Source of the DNA: Xenopus tropicalis
Lineage: Eukaryota > Chordata > Amphibia > Anura > Pipidae
Length of the DNA: 64,000 bases
NCBI RefSeq assembly: GCF_000004195.4
Contig: NC_030679.2
Coordinates: 29,997,712-30,061,711 of the forward strand
Direction: 5' to 3'
Made by a program: the position numbers and the translations under genes
Shown here: piece after piece, positions 1 through 13,048 of the stretch
Layout of the letters: the number at the start of each line of letters is the position of its first letter
How positions within the stretch are numbered: position 1 is the first letter of the stretch
Notes under the pieces: generated by a model
Told to the model about the DNA's origin: nothing
Databases searched by the model: none
What the model saw: the letters and a program-made list of their open reading frames with translations, nothing else

Positions 1-69
1 ATGATCATCTACTGAATACATGGGGGTATGTCCGTTTGTACCTGCCTGCAGGAATGGGAGAGGGATCCT

Positions 70-390
70 AAATATTGTAACCAGCATACAAGATTTGGAT
101 GGGGGGGGTTATACTATTTGTATAGCAGAGAAATGGGTAAAAAGGTTGTATCCTGTTTATGTGATAGTGAAATGAGGAGAGAGACTGTAGGTTATGTACA
201 TAGTAAAGGAATGGGGTGAAGGGCTTTAATATAATCTGTATACAAGAGAAGGGAGGAAAGGGGTTGCATTATTATAGTAAAGAAGTGGGGTGAGGGCTGT
301 ATCCCATTTACATAGTGCAGAATGGGGAGATGGGCTGTATTTTTGTGTAGTAGCAAAATGGGGAGGGGGGGCTGTGTCCATCTGCACCCT
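70..390. repeat. Degenerate minisatellite, period about 34-45 bp
   Basis: The motif gcagAAATGGGg...gggctgtat(cc) recurs near 130, 168, 208, 249, 282, 319 and 354, each followed by a tgta-containing spacer. Spacing is 33-41 bp and copies are strongly diverged, so this is an old array. The short ORF across it has no protein-like features. Confidence 0.6.
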
Positions 391-3300
391 ACTAAAGTGT
401 GAGTGGGGATGCAGTATGTATTTGGATTTGGGGGTGTCCTAATGCACCCTATGTAATTTGTAAGGCATGAAATAATTTAAGCCCCCACCCAGCTTGGAAA
501 ATGTTATCCATTTGAACCCAAACCCAAAGATATATATATTTTTTTTTTTTTGGGGGGGGGGGAATAATTCTCCTGTGTATATGTTAATGGTGCTGTGGTA
601 ATAGCCATATGGACCTTCCAGATCATATTTAAAATGGCAGAGGGGGAAGCCCTGTACGTGATCATAGGGGGCAGTGTATAACATGGGCTGGCATGGAGAT
701 GTGCCCAGTCAATGAGCGATGTGAGTCTGAAAGCACTGGGGTCCTAAGATGTTTCATTGTGAGGGCAACTTAACCCGCTCAGTGCCATGCATAACGTGAA
801 CATTGGGGGGCAGTGGTGAAACAGAGTGAGAGTAAATGTGCTCCTGGATGCAGGTTGCCCTACTGAGGGTAGCGATGGGCACTTTGTGTGGAAATGATAC
901 AACCCCTGCGGTGTTGGAGAGAGTGCATGCTGGTGCCAGAAGCTGCTGCAGTACTTGGCTAGGCACACTGCTGAGTGCACTATAGACCAGACGGGCTGTG
1001 AGGATAACCATTACAGAAACATAATGTTGTGTTTAGGGAACTGAGTTTTGCATCATGTAAGGTATTTGGATTTTGGAGTGGGCAGGGCACCACCAAACTT
1101 ATACCAACTTCTCTCTGTGATCAGTGCCACTGTATGCTAAGTTGAGACTGGGGTTATGGGGGAGACCCTACTCTGGAGAGACTGACGTAGGGAAACTGCC
1201 CTCTTACCGCGTATAGGGTTCTGCTGCGTGTAGGTTTATGGCCAGCACCCTATGGTTGTTAGTAGCCGTGTAGAACCGGAGACCTTTAAGCTGTGCCATG
1301 CAGGCGGGATGTCATTTGATGGGATGGCTTGTATGGTATGTTCTAATGAGCCTTTCATCAAACAGGGTGGGGGTCATTGGCACTTAGATGGTCTTTGCTG
1401 CTGTGCACCCTGAGTACAGTTCTGGGGAGACCATTGGTGTAGGCAGTGGAGTGAAGAGCTGGAGGGAATGCATCATATAGGAATGACTGGCGGAGGGGCT
1501 AAGGATAGACATGTATGTTTTTTCTATTAGTGCTAAAGAAAACTGTTACTCCGTAACATATAAAGATACTCATGGAGATTCTACTTTCTGGGATTCTGCA
1601 GGGGTGTCTTGCTAGTTTGTGCTCCCCCGCCACCTAAAGCAAGAAGACTTCTATGCCGCTTGCAGGTGTCCGAGCAGCACTCTCGCCAGCTGGCAGGAGA
1701 GCCGGGTGCTACCGGGAGCTATCTGCCATGTCTGTGCTGAAATGCTCTTCCACTCCCAGGATTTCAGTTCTCCCACCCCGTCTTTGCTGCATTCTATTAT
1801 CCTACAAAATGCAACTTTGTATCTCCTCATCTGCCTCCCCAGCTGCTTCGCTGTAATGGTATTTGTATGCTGCCTTCCTTGTGTTTAAAACCAAAGCACA
1901 CAATCCCCCCCTTTTTGCAAATTGGCCAAGAGTCGCCTTTAATCAGCGAGCGCCGTTCAAATAGCCCAGTCTGACAGTAATAAACAGTCCCTGTGAGTTG
2001 GCACTTTAGAATAATGGCACCGAGTCTGGATGCCTCCCCCCCTCTTAAGGGAATGGATGTGTGGACAGGACACAAATGAATCGGTTTGGGGGGGACATAC
2101 ACAACAGATGGACAGTGAGCCCCCCTCAAGAAGTAGAAACCATATGAATGGCTTGCTACAGCGGATTTAGCATCAAATACATTGACTCTTCAGTTCACGT
2201 TGCAGCCATTGCTACTTTCCATTCTGTATGCACAACCACAGTGCTGCTTTTTGTCAAGATCTATTGTGCAGAATAATGAAGATAAACCCGCACATAAGTG
2301 ATCCAAACACACGCCTGCTCTGATAACTGCAGGGATACTTCATTATCATCCCGACTAATAGAGTCCCTATGTACAGCTCAGCAGCAAGACACATTAGCCA
2401 TGTAATATATAAATGCCTGTCGCCCTTTCGGCTCAAAGTTTTATTAAAGGGGATTGGGTGTTGTAACGCGTTCAGTAAAGATTATTCTTCCATAGTTGCC
2501 CCCCAAAGTGAGTAAATGTGTATCCACGCTCTACACAGGTAATATTATATTACATGTTCTGCTCTGTGTATAGGTGTGGGGGGGTTTCTTGCTCCTTATT
2601 GATACTCAAGCTTTGTCTGGCTGCACCTGTGCCGTGTTTGTCCAACTATTGCACTTACTGTCCGTCCCATTGATTTCCCTATGAGCTGCACTATATCCTG
2701 TGTCTCTGTGTAGCCTACAGACCTCCCTGCATGCAGTCCTGTTAGGAATCATTTTGATGAAGTCAGGATTAATTACAGCAACCTTCTCAAGTCTGTGCCT
2801 TCAATAATGGATACAGTGGGTACATTTTGCAGCAAGTACATTTTTTGCGCACCTGTTGGCACTTTTGGACATTTCACATTTCATGGATTCTTGCCATTGT
2901 TGTGTTTGTTGTGTGTTCACTTATATATGTACCGTTTAGACGGTGTGGGAAAGAACATGTAGTCGTGCAGGGAAGTCGAGGCTTGTGCACGCTATTTACT
3001 ACAAACACGCACCTTGCCATAGGCTGTTTTTACATAAATTGTTCATATTGTCATCATCTTTGTGAAAAAAAGCCTGATGTTGATAGCTGGAAAGGCAGGT
3101 AGATCGGCCATTCTCAGGCTGTTGAGATGATTTGATAGTGTTGTGGCCAGTGGGATGGTCACACCTTTCTATATATACAGTGCATAAATCTCTGCGTATC
3201 ACCGCTGCCGTTGGTTTAATGAATATCTGCCGAGGCTGTTGGTGCTTAAGAGCTGGCAATCCTATTGATCTCTGCATCTTTCCTACACTCTCTGCTTGCC

Positions 3301-3920
3301 TGTAATTTACTGTTTGCTTGCTATCTGCTTTGATTGAGCATTTACTGCCCTACAAGCCAGAATAAGATTATCTTTTTGCATCCCTTTCATCCTAAGGGTA
3401 CTGGTTTTGGCTATCTCCGGTGATTCTACGTTTACAATGCAGTGTATAGAAGGCAAGTAGTGTCCTCAGAATAGACCAATCTTTCCTGTCACATCAGTTC
3501 CTAATTTTCTTATAATATGTTCACAATAGCAAATTTGGGCAATGTATTCATAATTTTGAAAACTATGTAGAAGTTGTATTTTGCCATCCAGTTCCCTGAG
3601 CATTTTGGGATATTCTTTGGAATAGAGGATTGTTCGGTGCTGGGGATATAATCGCCACTAAAACACCCTGCAGAATGTAGATGGGCATCACATTTGGAAT
3701 GGCCATTCATCATGTCAGCTAAGTATTCTGTGAAGTAATTGCAATAACAATGTTGCTTGGGCTCTCTAAGTCAGACCTGGCTAGGGAGGCTAGATAGCGA
3801 TGATATTCTGATTGTACTGTGTCTGACAGCAGCAGCAATAGCAATGTACAATGGATTATGAAGAATCATTGCAAATATGCCTGTGTAACACAAAGCGTCT
3901 ATTTATCAAATCTCTGACTG
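391..3920. other. Noncoding, no recognised gene
   Basis: No convincing ORF or complete transposon. The stretches 1,910-2,050 and 2,250-2,480 are free of low-complexity sequence and contain homeobox-like and GATA-like words (tcattatcat, ctgataactg), so they could be conserved regulatory DNA; this is only a guess from composition. Confidence 0.4.
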
Positions 3921-3929
3921 CCTAACACT

Positions 3930-3960
3930 GGTATATATAGATATAGATATATATAGATAA
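3930..3960. repeat. Short (TA)/(GATA)-like simple repeat
   Basis: An imperfect run of tatata and gatata words. Confidence 0.7.
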
Positions 3961-4399
3961 GGCAGTACATTTAGAGTTAACTTTGAGGATGAGGTATTCA
4001 TGAAAAGGTATGGGGGGGTTGGAAGAAAAGCAGGTGATGAAAGGAGCAGGGCATATGCTCTGCTGAATCAAAATGCTCATTTTCAACCCAGAAGGAAGAT
4101 CAGAGGTAGAGCTGGTGTGTGGGAGAGACTCTCTGCCTTGCATCAGTCATGTAGCTACCAGGAGCCGTTTAACACTTGTTGTATCAGCTCAATGGCAGCA
4201 ATCTCTGTCTGCACCCTACGTACATTCACCTGTGCATTGGTACCCCCACTTCTTTCGTACCCCCCACCCCCAGCAGCGCTAATAATTAAAGTGGAGTGAA
4301 TAAACGAATGTTCTGGTTTTGTTCCTGTTCATTCAGTGCAACACAAAGATATATTTTTATTTTCCGTGCATAATTGCAGAGTAGCTTGTGCCTTTTACA

Positions 4400-4422
4400 A
4401 TTTTTTTTTTTTTTTTTTTTTA
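4400..4422. repeat. Poly-T run
   Basis: An uninterrupted run of about 22 T; an (AC)n tract of about 14 nt follows at 4,473-4,488. Confidence 0.8.
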
Positions 4423-4499
4423 CATTTTTTGGATTTGTAGCTCTGCTTCATACTTAGTAATTCCAGTTATAATACACACACACACACTCCCTCCCCAGT

Positions 4500-7100
4500 T
4501 TGCCAGGGTTAACAGCTAGAAATCTTAAGTGCCTTATCATTCACTCTGATTCCCTTGCTCGCTCGCTCACATTATTTCCAGATCTGCGGGTGTTTGTGTG
4601 TGTGCGTAGCAAAAGGCAGGAGGCACAGTATGGAGAATCTCGTAAAATGAGGCATGATTATGTATGTAATTGAATGGCATGCACAGCTCTAATGTAGGCT
4701 TATAATGGATGGCGGAGTCGCACTCCCCTGTAATGCAGTTTCTGTGCCGTAGATGCTTGGGGAAAGCTGTGTGGGTTTTTTTTTCCTTCCTTACATCCCC
4801 TCCCAGCCTGAGTAATGCTTAGAATCATACAGATTTATGGACAGCTCCTGCAATATGCTAGGAGAGGCAGCCCCATAAAAAGGAGGAAAAATGTACTTAA
4901 TGCATTTGAAAAAGAGATATATATTTTGGAAGCCCAAATGCCTGTTAGGGTGGAATATGGGAGAGAGTCCTCTTGCTTAAACCCAGCCTAGAGCTTATCT
5001 GTAAGCATGGCATGGAGGGCAAATCGGCTGAACCGAGTGCATGCTTAATTACTGACATGTCTGTGCGTTTCAGCCTTGTTGGCTAACAGGCACGTTTCTG
5101 GGATTCTACATATGCTGCATTTGTCATGTGAAGCGGAATTCTGCCTTCCTGTATACAGAATACTTAGTGCTTGTAGGGGCTATGTCTAAACCTAAAATAG
5201 GCATACGTAATAAATAGTATAAGGAGGTTTCCTTTATCTCTATATCATGAATTTCCTTTATTGTATGTATATATTGTGGGTGTGTATAAATAGATTTTTT
5301 TCCATAATTCCATAAACAATCTGCAGTGTCGGCCATCTGTGGCAAGTCATTTAACCCTGACACCTAACCTAGATTGTAAGCTCTGTGGGCTAGGGCTCTT
5401 TCTGCCTGTAAATGTGCTGACCGTGCATGGTCCCCCTTTTTACATTTAGTCAATCATTTTAATTGAGCCTTGAAAATATGAGCCACCGTGAATTCCTGTA
5501 TGTCTGAGCTTACAGTCTTTTTGCTGCACTTTTCCTCAGATCAGTCAACAGACTTTAATAGCTGCACTTTTCATTCTTTTCATGGCTGACTAATGGACTT
5601 AGGACTCCAATTATTCTTTTTCCCTATACCTTGGAAAAATAATGGCTAATCATATGTGAAACTCCCCGTTCTATTTAGCATAGAATCTTTCTTATTTTGA
5701 CAGCTTGCAATGGTTTCCCTTTCTCTGCCAGCAGGGGCACTGTAGAGCTGGCTTAAGCGTGTGTAGGCAGGTACGATGCAGCGTTAGGTTGTATTTTTAT
5801 ATGTCGATAATTTGAATCCACAACACCAAATAAGCTGCCTTCTGTTCCTTTCACTGTTCATTTCACATTTAATTTTCAAAACTGTATGGCTGCCAGTGTC
5901 AAGATTTATCTGTTTAAAGTACAGAGGAATCGGCGTTAGCACATGCAGTATTGTATATGCCTTCTTCCAAAAGTCCCATTATTTCCTGCCGTAATCACCC
6001 AGACATCAGCACTGTTTGTTTTATGGAAATAAATGCCAGACATTGTAAAACTGTATCTGTTTGAAAAACCAAGGGTTGCAGAGAGCGTAAATGAGGTGCT
6101 CATGCAATGGCAAAAATTTCATTTTCAGATAAAAAGGTATTGATATATTGATGCTTTCATTGCTGAAGATGTTAGTGTTTTACTGGAAGGTGTCCATGCC
6201 TAGTTATTATGTGTAACTGAAATGTAGGATAACTAAACCTCACCATTTGCATTTACTTTTGCCTTTTTTTCCTTTTCATGAAAACCCTGAGAGTGCCGTC
6301 ACTTTTGCTTTTTAATTAGTGTGTTAGCACAGTGTGAATGTGAGGCTCGGTGCATACACTAAGCCTTGCCCCAAGAGCTGACAGTCTAGAGCGTGGACTC
6401 AATGACTGGTGAGAAATAGAGATTAGGAGGGGTTAGACCTAAAGCTTTGATCACATGTACATTAAGTAAAGTTTTTTTCTTGCAATTGGAGATGGGTAGT
6501 TTAAAAACGAATTTTGGGTTGGAATGATGATTCTCAATTTTTTGGTGTTGTTTAGATTTGAACCACTTGTAGTGTTATTTTTCATTTTGTTGTTATTTAA
6601 CTCTGCCACCACCAAATTCCACCTATTATATGCAGACACACGTTGGCATTTTAAGCCTGTAGAGCATATATGAATTAGCAGCATGTACAGTAGTTATGGC
6701 TCCCATTTTATGTAAGCAAAGCAGATTTTTCAGCAGGGTTGGCATTCGCAGCACTGTGATGAATTTGTCACAGAGCTCCTGTCTCTGTTCATCTGGGCCT
6801 TTTGCTAAGTGTTTGTGTAAGGCATGAGCCCAGGCGCTCCCGTGCAAGCTGTGATCTCCTGCTGGACCAAAAGGTAGACTTCTCTTCCGATAACAGATGG
6901 CTGGGGTTTGAGGTGGTCCCATCATAAAAGTGAAATTCACATCACTGTGATTCTCCAGTGCTACAGACGGAGGTCTGGAGGGGCTGTTCCTGTGACATAT
7001 GGGTGTGAAAAACCTTTTGATGATGACCTGGCTAAGACACAAATGCAGTACTAAGTAGCCATGTCCTGCTAATGGGAAACAGATTCCTTGTGTGACTTTG
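4500..7100. other. Noncoding, mostly unique sequence
   Basis: No gene recognised on the plus strand. Around 5,373-5,400 is the motif gattgtaagctctgtggg, a fragment of a dispersed vertebrate repeat seen again at 45,393. The stretch 4,540-4,740 is repeat-free. A long minus-strand ORF at 6,626-7,150 is listed separately. Confidence 0.4.
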
Positions 7101-7150
7101 TCCATGAGGTGAGCAGAGTCTGGGAGCCAAGACACAGCCCCTATTAGCAC
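6626..7150 (-). CDS. Unrecognised 174-codon ORF, probably not a functional gene
   Basis: The longest reading frame in the window not explained by pcdh1, tandem repeats, pyrimidine bias or a transposon. The translation (begins MLIGAVSWLPDS, contains GPAGDHSLHGSAWAHALHKH and KGPDEQRQELCDKFITVLR) has mixed composition, with a hydrophilic middle and a central stretch that is plausible as protein. No signal peptide, membrane span or catalytic motif is obvious and I recognise no family. A possible acceptor (ctgcatttgtgtcttagccag on the minus strand, near 7,030) lies inside it, so an exon or decayed retrocopy is possible. Chance remains the simplest explanation. Confidence 0.2.
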   Translation of the reverse strand: MLIGAVSWLPDSAHLMDKVTQGICFPLAGHGYLVLHLCLSQVIIKRFFTPICHRNSPSRPPSVALENHSDVNFTFMMGPPQTPAICYRKRSLPFGPAGDHSLHGSAWAHALHKHLAKGPDEQRQELCDKFITVLRMPTLLKNLLCLHKMGAITTVHAANSYMLYRLKMPTCVCI

Positions 7151-7614
7151 ATTTATTGTATTTATTTTTTTTTCTAATTTTGCATCTTTATCTATTTATG
7201 GTGAACACATTTTTTGATGATCCGTTCGTTATGTATATAAATGAACAGTATTCTTGTTTATTCTCTTTTACAATTCTTAACTCACACTTTCAGCAGCTTC
7301 TGTTGTAATAATCCGACCACAGGTTTGTAGCTTAGCGATAGCCGCCTATTAAATCCTCATGTTTGTTAACCTGCTTGCCTAAATGTATGTATTACGCTTG
7401 TGACTGAACATGTGGCCATTAAGCCTGCTTTTTCCCCCCAGTCCTTTACTGCCGTTTATGAAATGGGGGTTGTGCCTTGTTTCTAAGCCATCGGGTCGTT
7501 CCCATGAGAGACTGGAGCACAGAATGTCCATTTTAAAAGGTGACTTTTTTTAACAGATATAAACGTGTATTGTGTATGTATATAATATATATTAAATACA
7601 TATTTCTCTACATT

Positions 7615-7850
7615 TTAATCAAATAACTGACATTTTTAAAAAATGATTTCCTTTTTTCTCTGCAATAATGCAACAGTAGCTTGATATAACTTATCCTTAT
7701 TGAAGGCAGAGCAACTCTATTGGGTGTAATTCATTAAACAGTGTTTAAATTGTTTTTCAATAGAAGGTATGGCGATCAAAATTATGTTAAGACCCCTCAT
7801 CTGAATAACCCCAGGTCCTGAACATTCTGCATAACAGGTCCCATACCTTT
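7615..7850 (-). mobile_element. 5'-truncated MITE of the TA-flanked tatggg family
   Basis: The right end (ataacaggtcccatacct) matches the termini of complete copies at 18,594, 43,747 and 44,406, and the interior shares the motif fttcc-type block gatttccttttttctctgcaa. The left terminus is missing. About 235 bp. Orientation is arbitrary. Confidence 0.7.
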
Positions 7851-9335
7851 ACAAAGGCAGTTTGTTCTTACAAAATTATGGCTTTTTTTTTTTTTAATAA
7901 CATATTGTCCCTTATTAATATGTACTGCAGGGGGTTCCTGAATTTGGCAATATTTGCCTCCCTCCCTTAAGCCACAACAACCAGTTGGCAGTTAGCTTTC
8001 CTTATTCTAGGTTAGAGCAAAGTTTGCTCTTATTGCTATACAACATCTATAAATCTTGGAATGGTGCTGGTAGTTGGGAAAAGATGGCTGCTGTAGTGCT
8101 CTGTCTGCTAATTAAAACAATGGATCTGTTGGCTCCTAGAGATACTTCAAATAAAATCTTTGCAGATATGCTGCTGAAGAAACAGAACTATAGATTGTTA
8201 GTTACAGTACCACTGCTCACCAGTTTTGAAGACCAATTATCTTTTTCTTCATAGGCCTGCAACACAGAAGTGCCAAAATGCCACACTTTGTCTTTATTTG
8301 CCAACTCTTCCTAGACTTTAAGCTTTTACGACTAGATTTCTCTTTTGCCTGATGTTTCATTCTGTATCTGTCATTCTGTGTGCCCTGCTTTTGCCCGTAT
8401 AGTTCTTTCTGTGATAATAATCCGCTGATACCTACACAGCGGGGTGGCCTCTTCTCCAGTTCTGTGAATATATAAGTATAGCTAAGCTTTCTGGGGGTGA
8501 TCATCTTTGCATAACGCTTATGTGATTTCTGTGTCTCGCATTAAAAGTAATTGTGCATTATATATACGCTTTCCTTGGTGAAGGTGAAGTGGTGACAAAG
8601 CTCTAGATTCCGTGTGGCTGAAAAGGCTCCGGGAATATGTTTAGATCTATATATAGAGCAAGGACAATACAGTATTTAAATTCTACCGTGACATTTATTC
8701 AGAATCCTTCTGATCTTGTCCATCAGAGTTCTGTATTTGATCAGGATATTAGAATGGCTTGTATGGTTGGGACCGGAAAAGAACTTAAGAGATTTTTCTG
8801 AGATGGCAGGCAGTGCAGCAGGGGAGATGAACATCTATTATCGCTCCAATTGTTATGCAATTTTCATTGAAGCTTCTTCAACCCCCTAGATACTTAATGC
8901 TTCCGTGTCAGAGAGTGTGGGGGTAAGATCTGCCATGGTCTGTGAAATAGAGAGAGGCAGAAATCTTGTTCTTACCTAAAAGGGCTTTGACCCATTTGCC
9001 AAAAATAATTAGAGGCCTTGCATACATTTTTTTTTATAATGTAATTTAGCTACGATCATCCTTTAAAGATAACAGTTTAGCAGTGATATGAAAGCTTTAA
9101 TGGATAACAAAACGATAACTGAATATTTCCTCTTTACCACCCTCTATTGATGGGTGGGCAGGGTGGTGAAAAGGGATTATTCAGGTATTGTTATGCTTTG
9201 TTTCTAAAATAACTGTAACCCCGCAGTCTATATTTTTTTACCTCTTTTCTTTTGCCGGCTTTCTATAATAAACAAGTGGACAATAAAGGCTACATAGATA
9301 CAATGATTGGATCCTTGGCCTTTGGCAGAACACAC
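7851..9335. other. Noncoding, no recognised element
   Basis: AT-rich sequence with short T runs; the ORFs present are under 100 codons and have no recognisable features. Confidence 0.4.
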
Positions 9336-9338
9336 TTA

Positions 9339-9608
9339 AGCTGGTCATACATGGAAATATCTACTCATTTGACTGGGTCACCAAATAAGCTGATGTTTTG
9401 CCACATCTATATAGAATATATCTCGGACCTGTAAGGACAACATCCACATGTGATCCAGTCCTCACCCAAGGGATCTTTCTCACCTTCTGCTAAAGCTTCA
9501 ACCTGATATTGATCACAGAGGCTGGTTTTTGGCCCCCCATACATAGGTCAATTAGTGGCCAGTTTGGTCGGAATGACAGAAGTCATAAACATCTGTGCAT
9601 GGCCAGAT
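9339..9608. mobile_element. MITE of the ggccatacac family
   Basis: Starts agctggtcatacatgg after TTA(A) and ends tgtgcatggccagat before TTA. The ends are imperfect inverted repeats of each other and match the better preserved copies at 19,681 and 22,981. About 270 bp with no coding capacity. A 3-bp TTA flank fits PIF/Harbinger-like target choice. Confidence 0.7.
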
Positions 9609-9611
9609 TTA

Positions 9612-12600
9612 TAATTGAACCTGGAATTTTATCATAGTAAGTCAGGAATGCTGCTTTTTGAGTAAACACATACAGGACAGTTGCCTATTCTGAAACCTTA
9701 TCTATAGACCTGTTTATCTAGAGATACTGGTAGTATCTAACAAGGCAGCCATCAACAGCTGGAGATAAGAGGTGCAAAGTTTGCTCCAGGATTGTGACCC
9801 ATAGAAACCAGACAGATATTTGCTTTCAAATAGAACAGTTAATTACCTGTTCTAGTAACCCCCACCAGCCAAGGTCTAACCACCAGCTATGAGCTAAACT
9901 GCAAGCGAGATTTTGATCAGATTTTGTGGGTCAGATGTTATGAGCCACACAATATTTTCATGGAAGCAGTTCAAGGCTTTGTGGGATGCTATAAAATCTG
10001 ATGCCACACATCTAGCAACTGGTTACCTGTTTGAGACATCTTGCTAGTTTCTGATTGTTACTAGACCTTGTGCACACTTGGAGAAATAGATGAACCAAAT
10101 GGAGATAGTGTGGAAGTTGCTGTGGATGTGCCCAACTATTTTTGCCTTCAGCTTAATACAACAATGCATCCTATTAATGACCTACTAGACGTTTCCATTT
10201 TATTGCTACAAACACTGAGCTACTTCATTACATTTATTTCCCCATTTCTTTTTAGCTTGCGATCAATAATGTTTCCTTGCCAGTGCTATTTATGGGAGGT
10301 GTTGGAGGGGATTGGTTTTGGTCATTGTTTTTTTTTTAAATCCATTTAAATGTGGACTATCACTTGAACAAAATCTGCTCCTGAGGCAACATGATGGTTT
10401 CGCAAGGGCTGTGTTGTGCCAGAGCAATCTGCTGCCAGCTGTCATGGAGTTCATATCATTTACCCTGAGTGTCATCCTTCTGCACAAATGTGCCTTGTTG
10501 ACTTTTTAGGGATCTGGTCACATTTATCAGGACTTTTTTTTTCCCTGATCCTCCAACAACTGCTATATCTGCTCCCATTGGTTATAAATGCTATAAAAAT
10601 CAGTTTTTCATAGAGTGAGGTCACAAGCAATTAGTTGTTTCCAAACTTTTATCTGAATAAGGAGTTGCCTGTTAAACACGCCCATTGTTGGAACAAATCC
10701 TAGTGCCCAAACTGGTAGTATTATAGAAACCAGTAACATGTCAGTTGTGGTGGTGTTTGATGATATTCAAATCTGTCCCCTTGTGATCTGCCTGGGGAGA
10801 CCTGCTCTTACCATTTACACTATGAAAATTGTGACATTTAGCAAATACATATAAATCTTTGCAAAAAATGTGCCCACCTTCTTTTAAATTGGTTGTTCAC
10901 AACTTATTCTTCATCACCTTTAAAATCTTATAATAATTTATCTAACAACTGACATTAACCATGCATGTCACTGTGCAAATCTCTGATTAAAAAAAGAAAC
11001 ACCGATGTTGTGCATGTTGTCACTGATATAGTGTGGGAGGGAGGTGCAAAGATTACTCATTAAGCCTGCTAAGCAAAGCTAGTAAATATAACATTTATAT
11101 GATTATTTGGAGCTGCCAAGAATGCTCGTTAGTTTGTACACAGTTAAATGAGCTGATCTGGTGACATGATGTTTTCGCTTATTTTTGTTTCTTGTTGGTT
11201 TTTGTTTTCCCTTTCAGTCTGCAAATGATTTTGGTGCTGTTTTATGATCCGTTTCTTCATTTCTAGACAACCAAATGGAAGCATGCTAAAGGAAGGGATG
11301 GTTTGATTTGTGTATTTTTTTTTTGAGAGGGATGAGAGGGAAGCTCCAAAGGCCATGAGAAACAATTCACCCGTGTCCTCCTACCAAATGGTATTTTTAG
11401 ATTCAATAACATATGTTTTTTGACATCACCAGTGGGAAAGGCCTCTTTTTTGCTCTGGTGTGGAAGTTCTGTGTTTTACTATATATATGTAAGTGTATTT
11501 ATAATACAATAATATATTATTTATCTTTGATTTCTTAGCATAAGTACTGTGACTCTTAATATAATATAATGGGAAGCTGTCTTAATTTGCCTCCTATTTC
11601 CCAGAGAAGACTGACAACTATATTTGCTCATAGCAACCACCAGTGAAGCAGCTGACCGACAGATGTTATCTTAGTTTGTTGGCTTTGAATAGTAGACTTG
11701 TAGCAAATTTTGGGGGTTGGACACAACATCGGTCTGTCGGGGAGCACACGGGACAGAGGAAGTGCAAAAGTATGCATTTTTGCCTCAAAAGCTTCCCCGT
11801 GTGTGCACTGACAGACTGATGCCACACATTTGCAGACAGGGAGGAAGCCAGCTGGTTACATTTTCTGTCCCGACGTATTGAAGCACAGGGTTTCTGTATC
11901 CAGTTCTCTGCAACTTTCTTCTATGTCTTCTGTTTGACATAAACGGCAAGTGCCACAAGTCCCCCCACAATGTCAGCAACGAGCCGCAAGTGTAGTGCTA
12001 TCTGTGGTACTCCTATTCATATGTGTGCATGTCAGGTGCCATGCAGTTAGCTTGACCAAAATGCCTTGAGAGGGCTGAAAATTACTGTTTCCAACCTGTT
12101 GGCAACCTAAATGGACAGTTAACTGATTATCAACCTAAAACCCATCTTGCTACTGCCCATAATGCAATCCTGCATGCTTGTCAGGAAGTGACTGAAAATG
12201 CTTTGGGCCTAGAAAACTATAGAGGTTAGTTTCCCCCTTTTTCTCGCAAAACCCACAACTTTTACACAGACAATACTAAATCCATCATGCTTCCGAAAGC
12301 TATTTTAGGGGTGACCTTGTATGTTAAATAAAGAGCTGTCCCATCACCAGCGGAAGGTGAGGAATGACAGATTAGCCTCTCTCCTAGACAGTTAACTCTT
12401 TTGTTTTTTCCTGCGTTACCGATTAGACCTTTCAACCCTTCCAGTCTATTACAGGGATTTCAGGTCAGGGGGGTAAAGCGACCATGTTGTATAAAGAGGA
12501 CACTGTTGTCCAGTGCTGAGTAAACAACAGATAAAATGGCCCGTGTCTGCATTATTGGATAGGTTCTGTGAGGTTCTTGTTTAAACTTCTAGTCCCATAA

Positions 12601-12700
12601 ATTAAGCAAACACAAAGTTCTCCCATACTTGTTTTTACGTTGAATTAAATGACGTGGTGCCAGGCCCACCATAAATGCAAGTTCCAAAATTCACATCCAC
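9612..12700. other. Noncoding, no recognised gene
   Basis: Mostly unique AT-rich sequence. No domain-bearing ORF, RNA gene or complete transposon was recognised. Confidence 0.4.
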
Positions 12701-12708
12701 ACATATCT

Positions 12709-12760
12709 TAAAGCTGGCCATACACGTGCCATGTATTGGGCACCTTTTCTCAGTGTTCCT
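12709..12760. mobile_element. Fragment of a ggccatacac-family MITE
   Basis: Contains cttaaagctggccatacacg, one terminus of the family. The opposite end was not found, so this is a truncated copy. Confidence 0.5.
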
Positions 12761-12885
12761 CTGCAGTTTACACTCAGTATTATAAATCTCAGATATCATT
12801 AGAAAAAATAAAGCTGAGTATCTTTTGCTGGACACAAAGAAGGAAACAATAATAACCTGTTCTATATGTGTGCATGTTAGAGGGG

Positions 12886-13048
12886 GGTCATTAATGAACA
12901 ATGGACACATTTGCACCTGTGTAGTGAACAATGACACCCAATCAAATCAATGTGCCATTGTTTCACCTGCAACTGGCTAAAGAAAGCTAATCATTGGTTG
13001 CTATGGGTTACTGCCCTGGTGCAAATTTTATGTGTTTATAAATGACCC
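12886..13048. mobile_element. Small MITE with gggtcattaatga termini
   Basis: Left end gggtcattaatgaacaa and right end tttataaatgaccc are inverted repeats. The interior has the motif gttgctatgggtta that is also found in the 17,861 element, suggesting related families. About 163 bp, no ORF. Confidence 0.65.
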
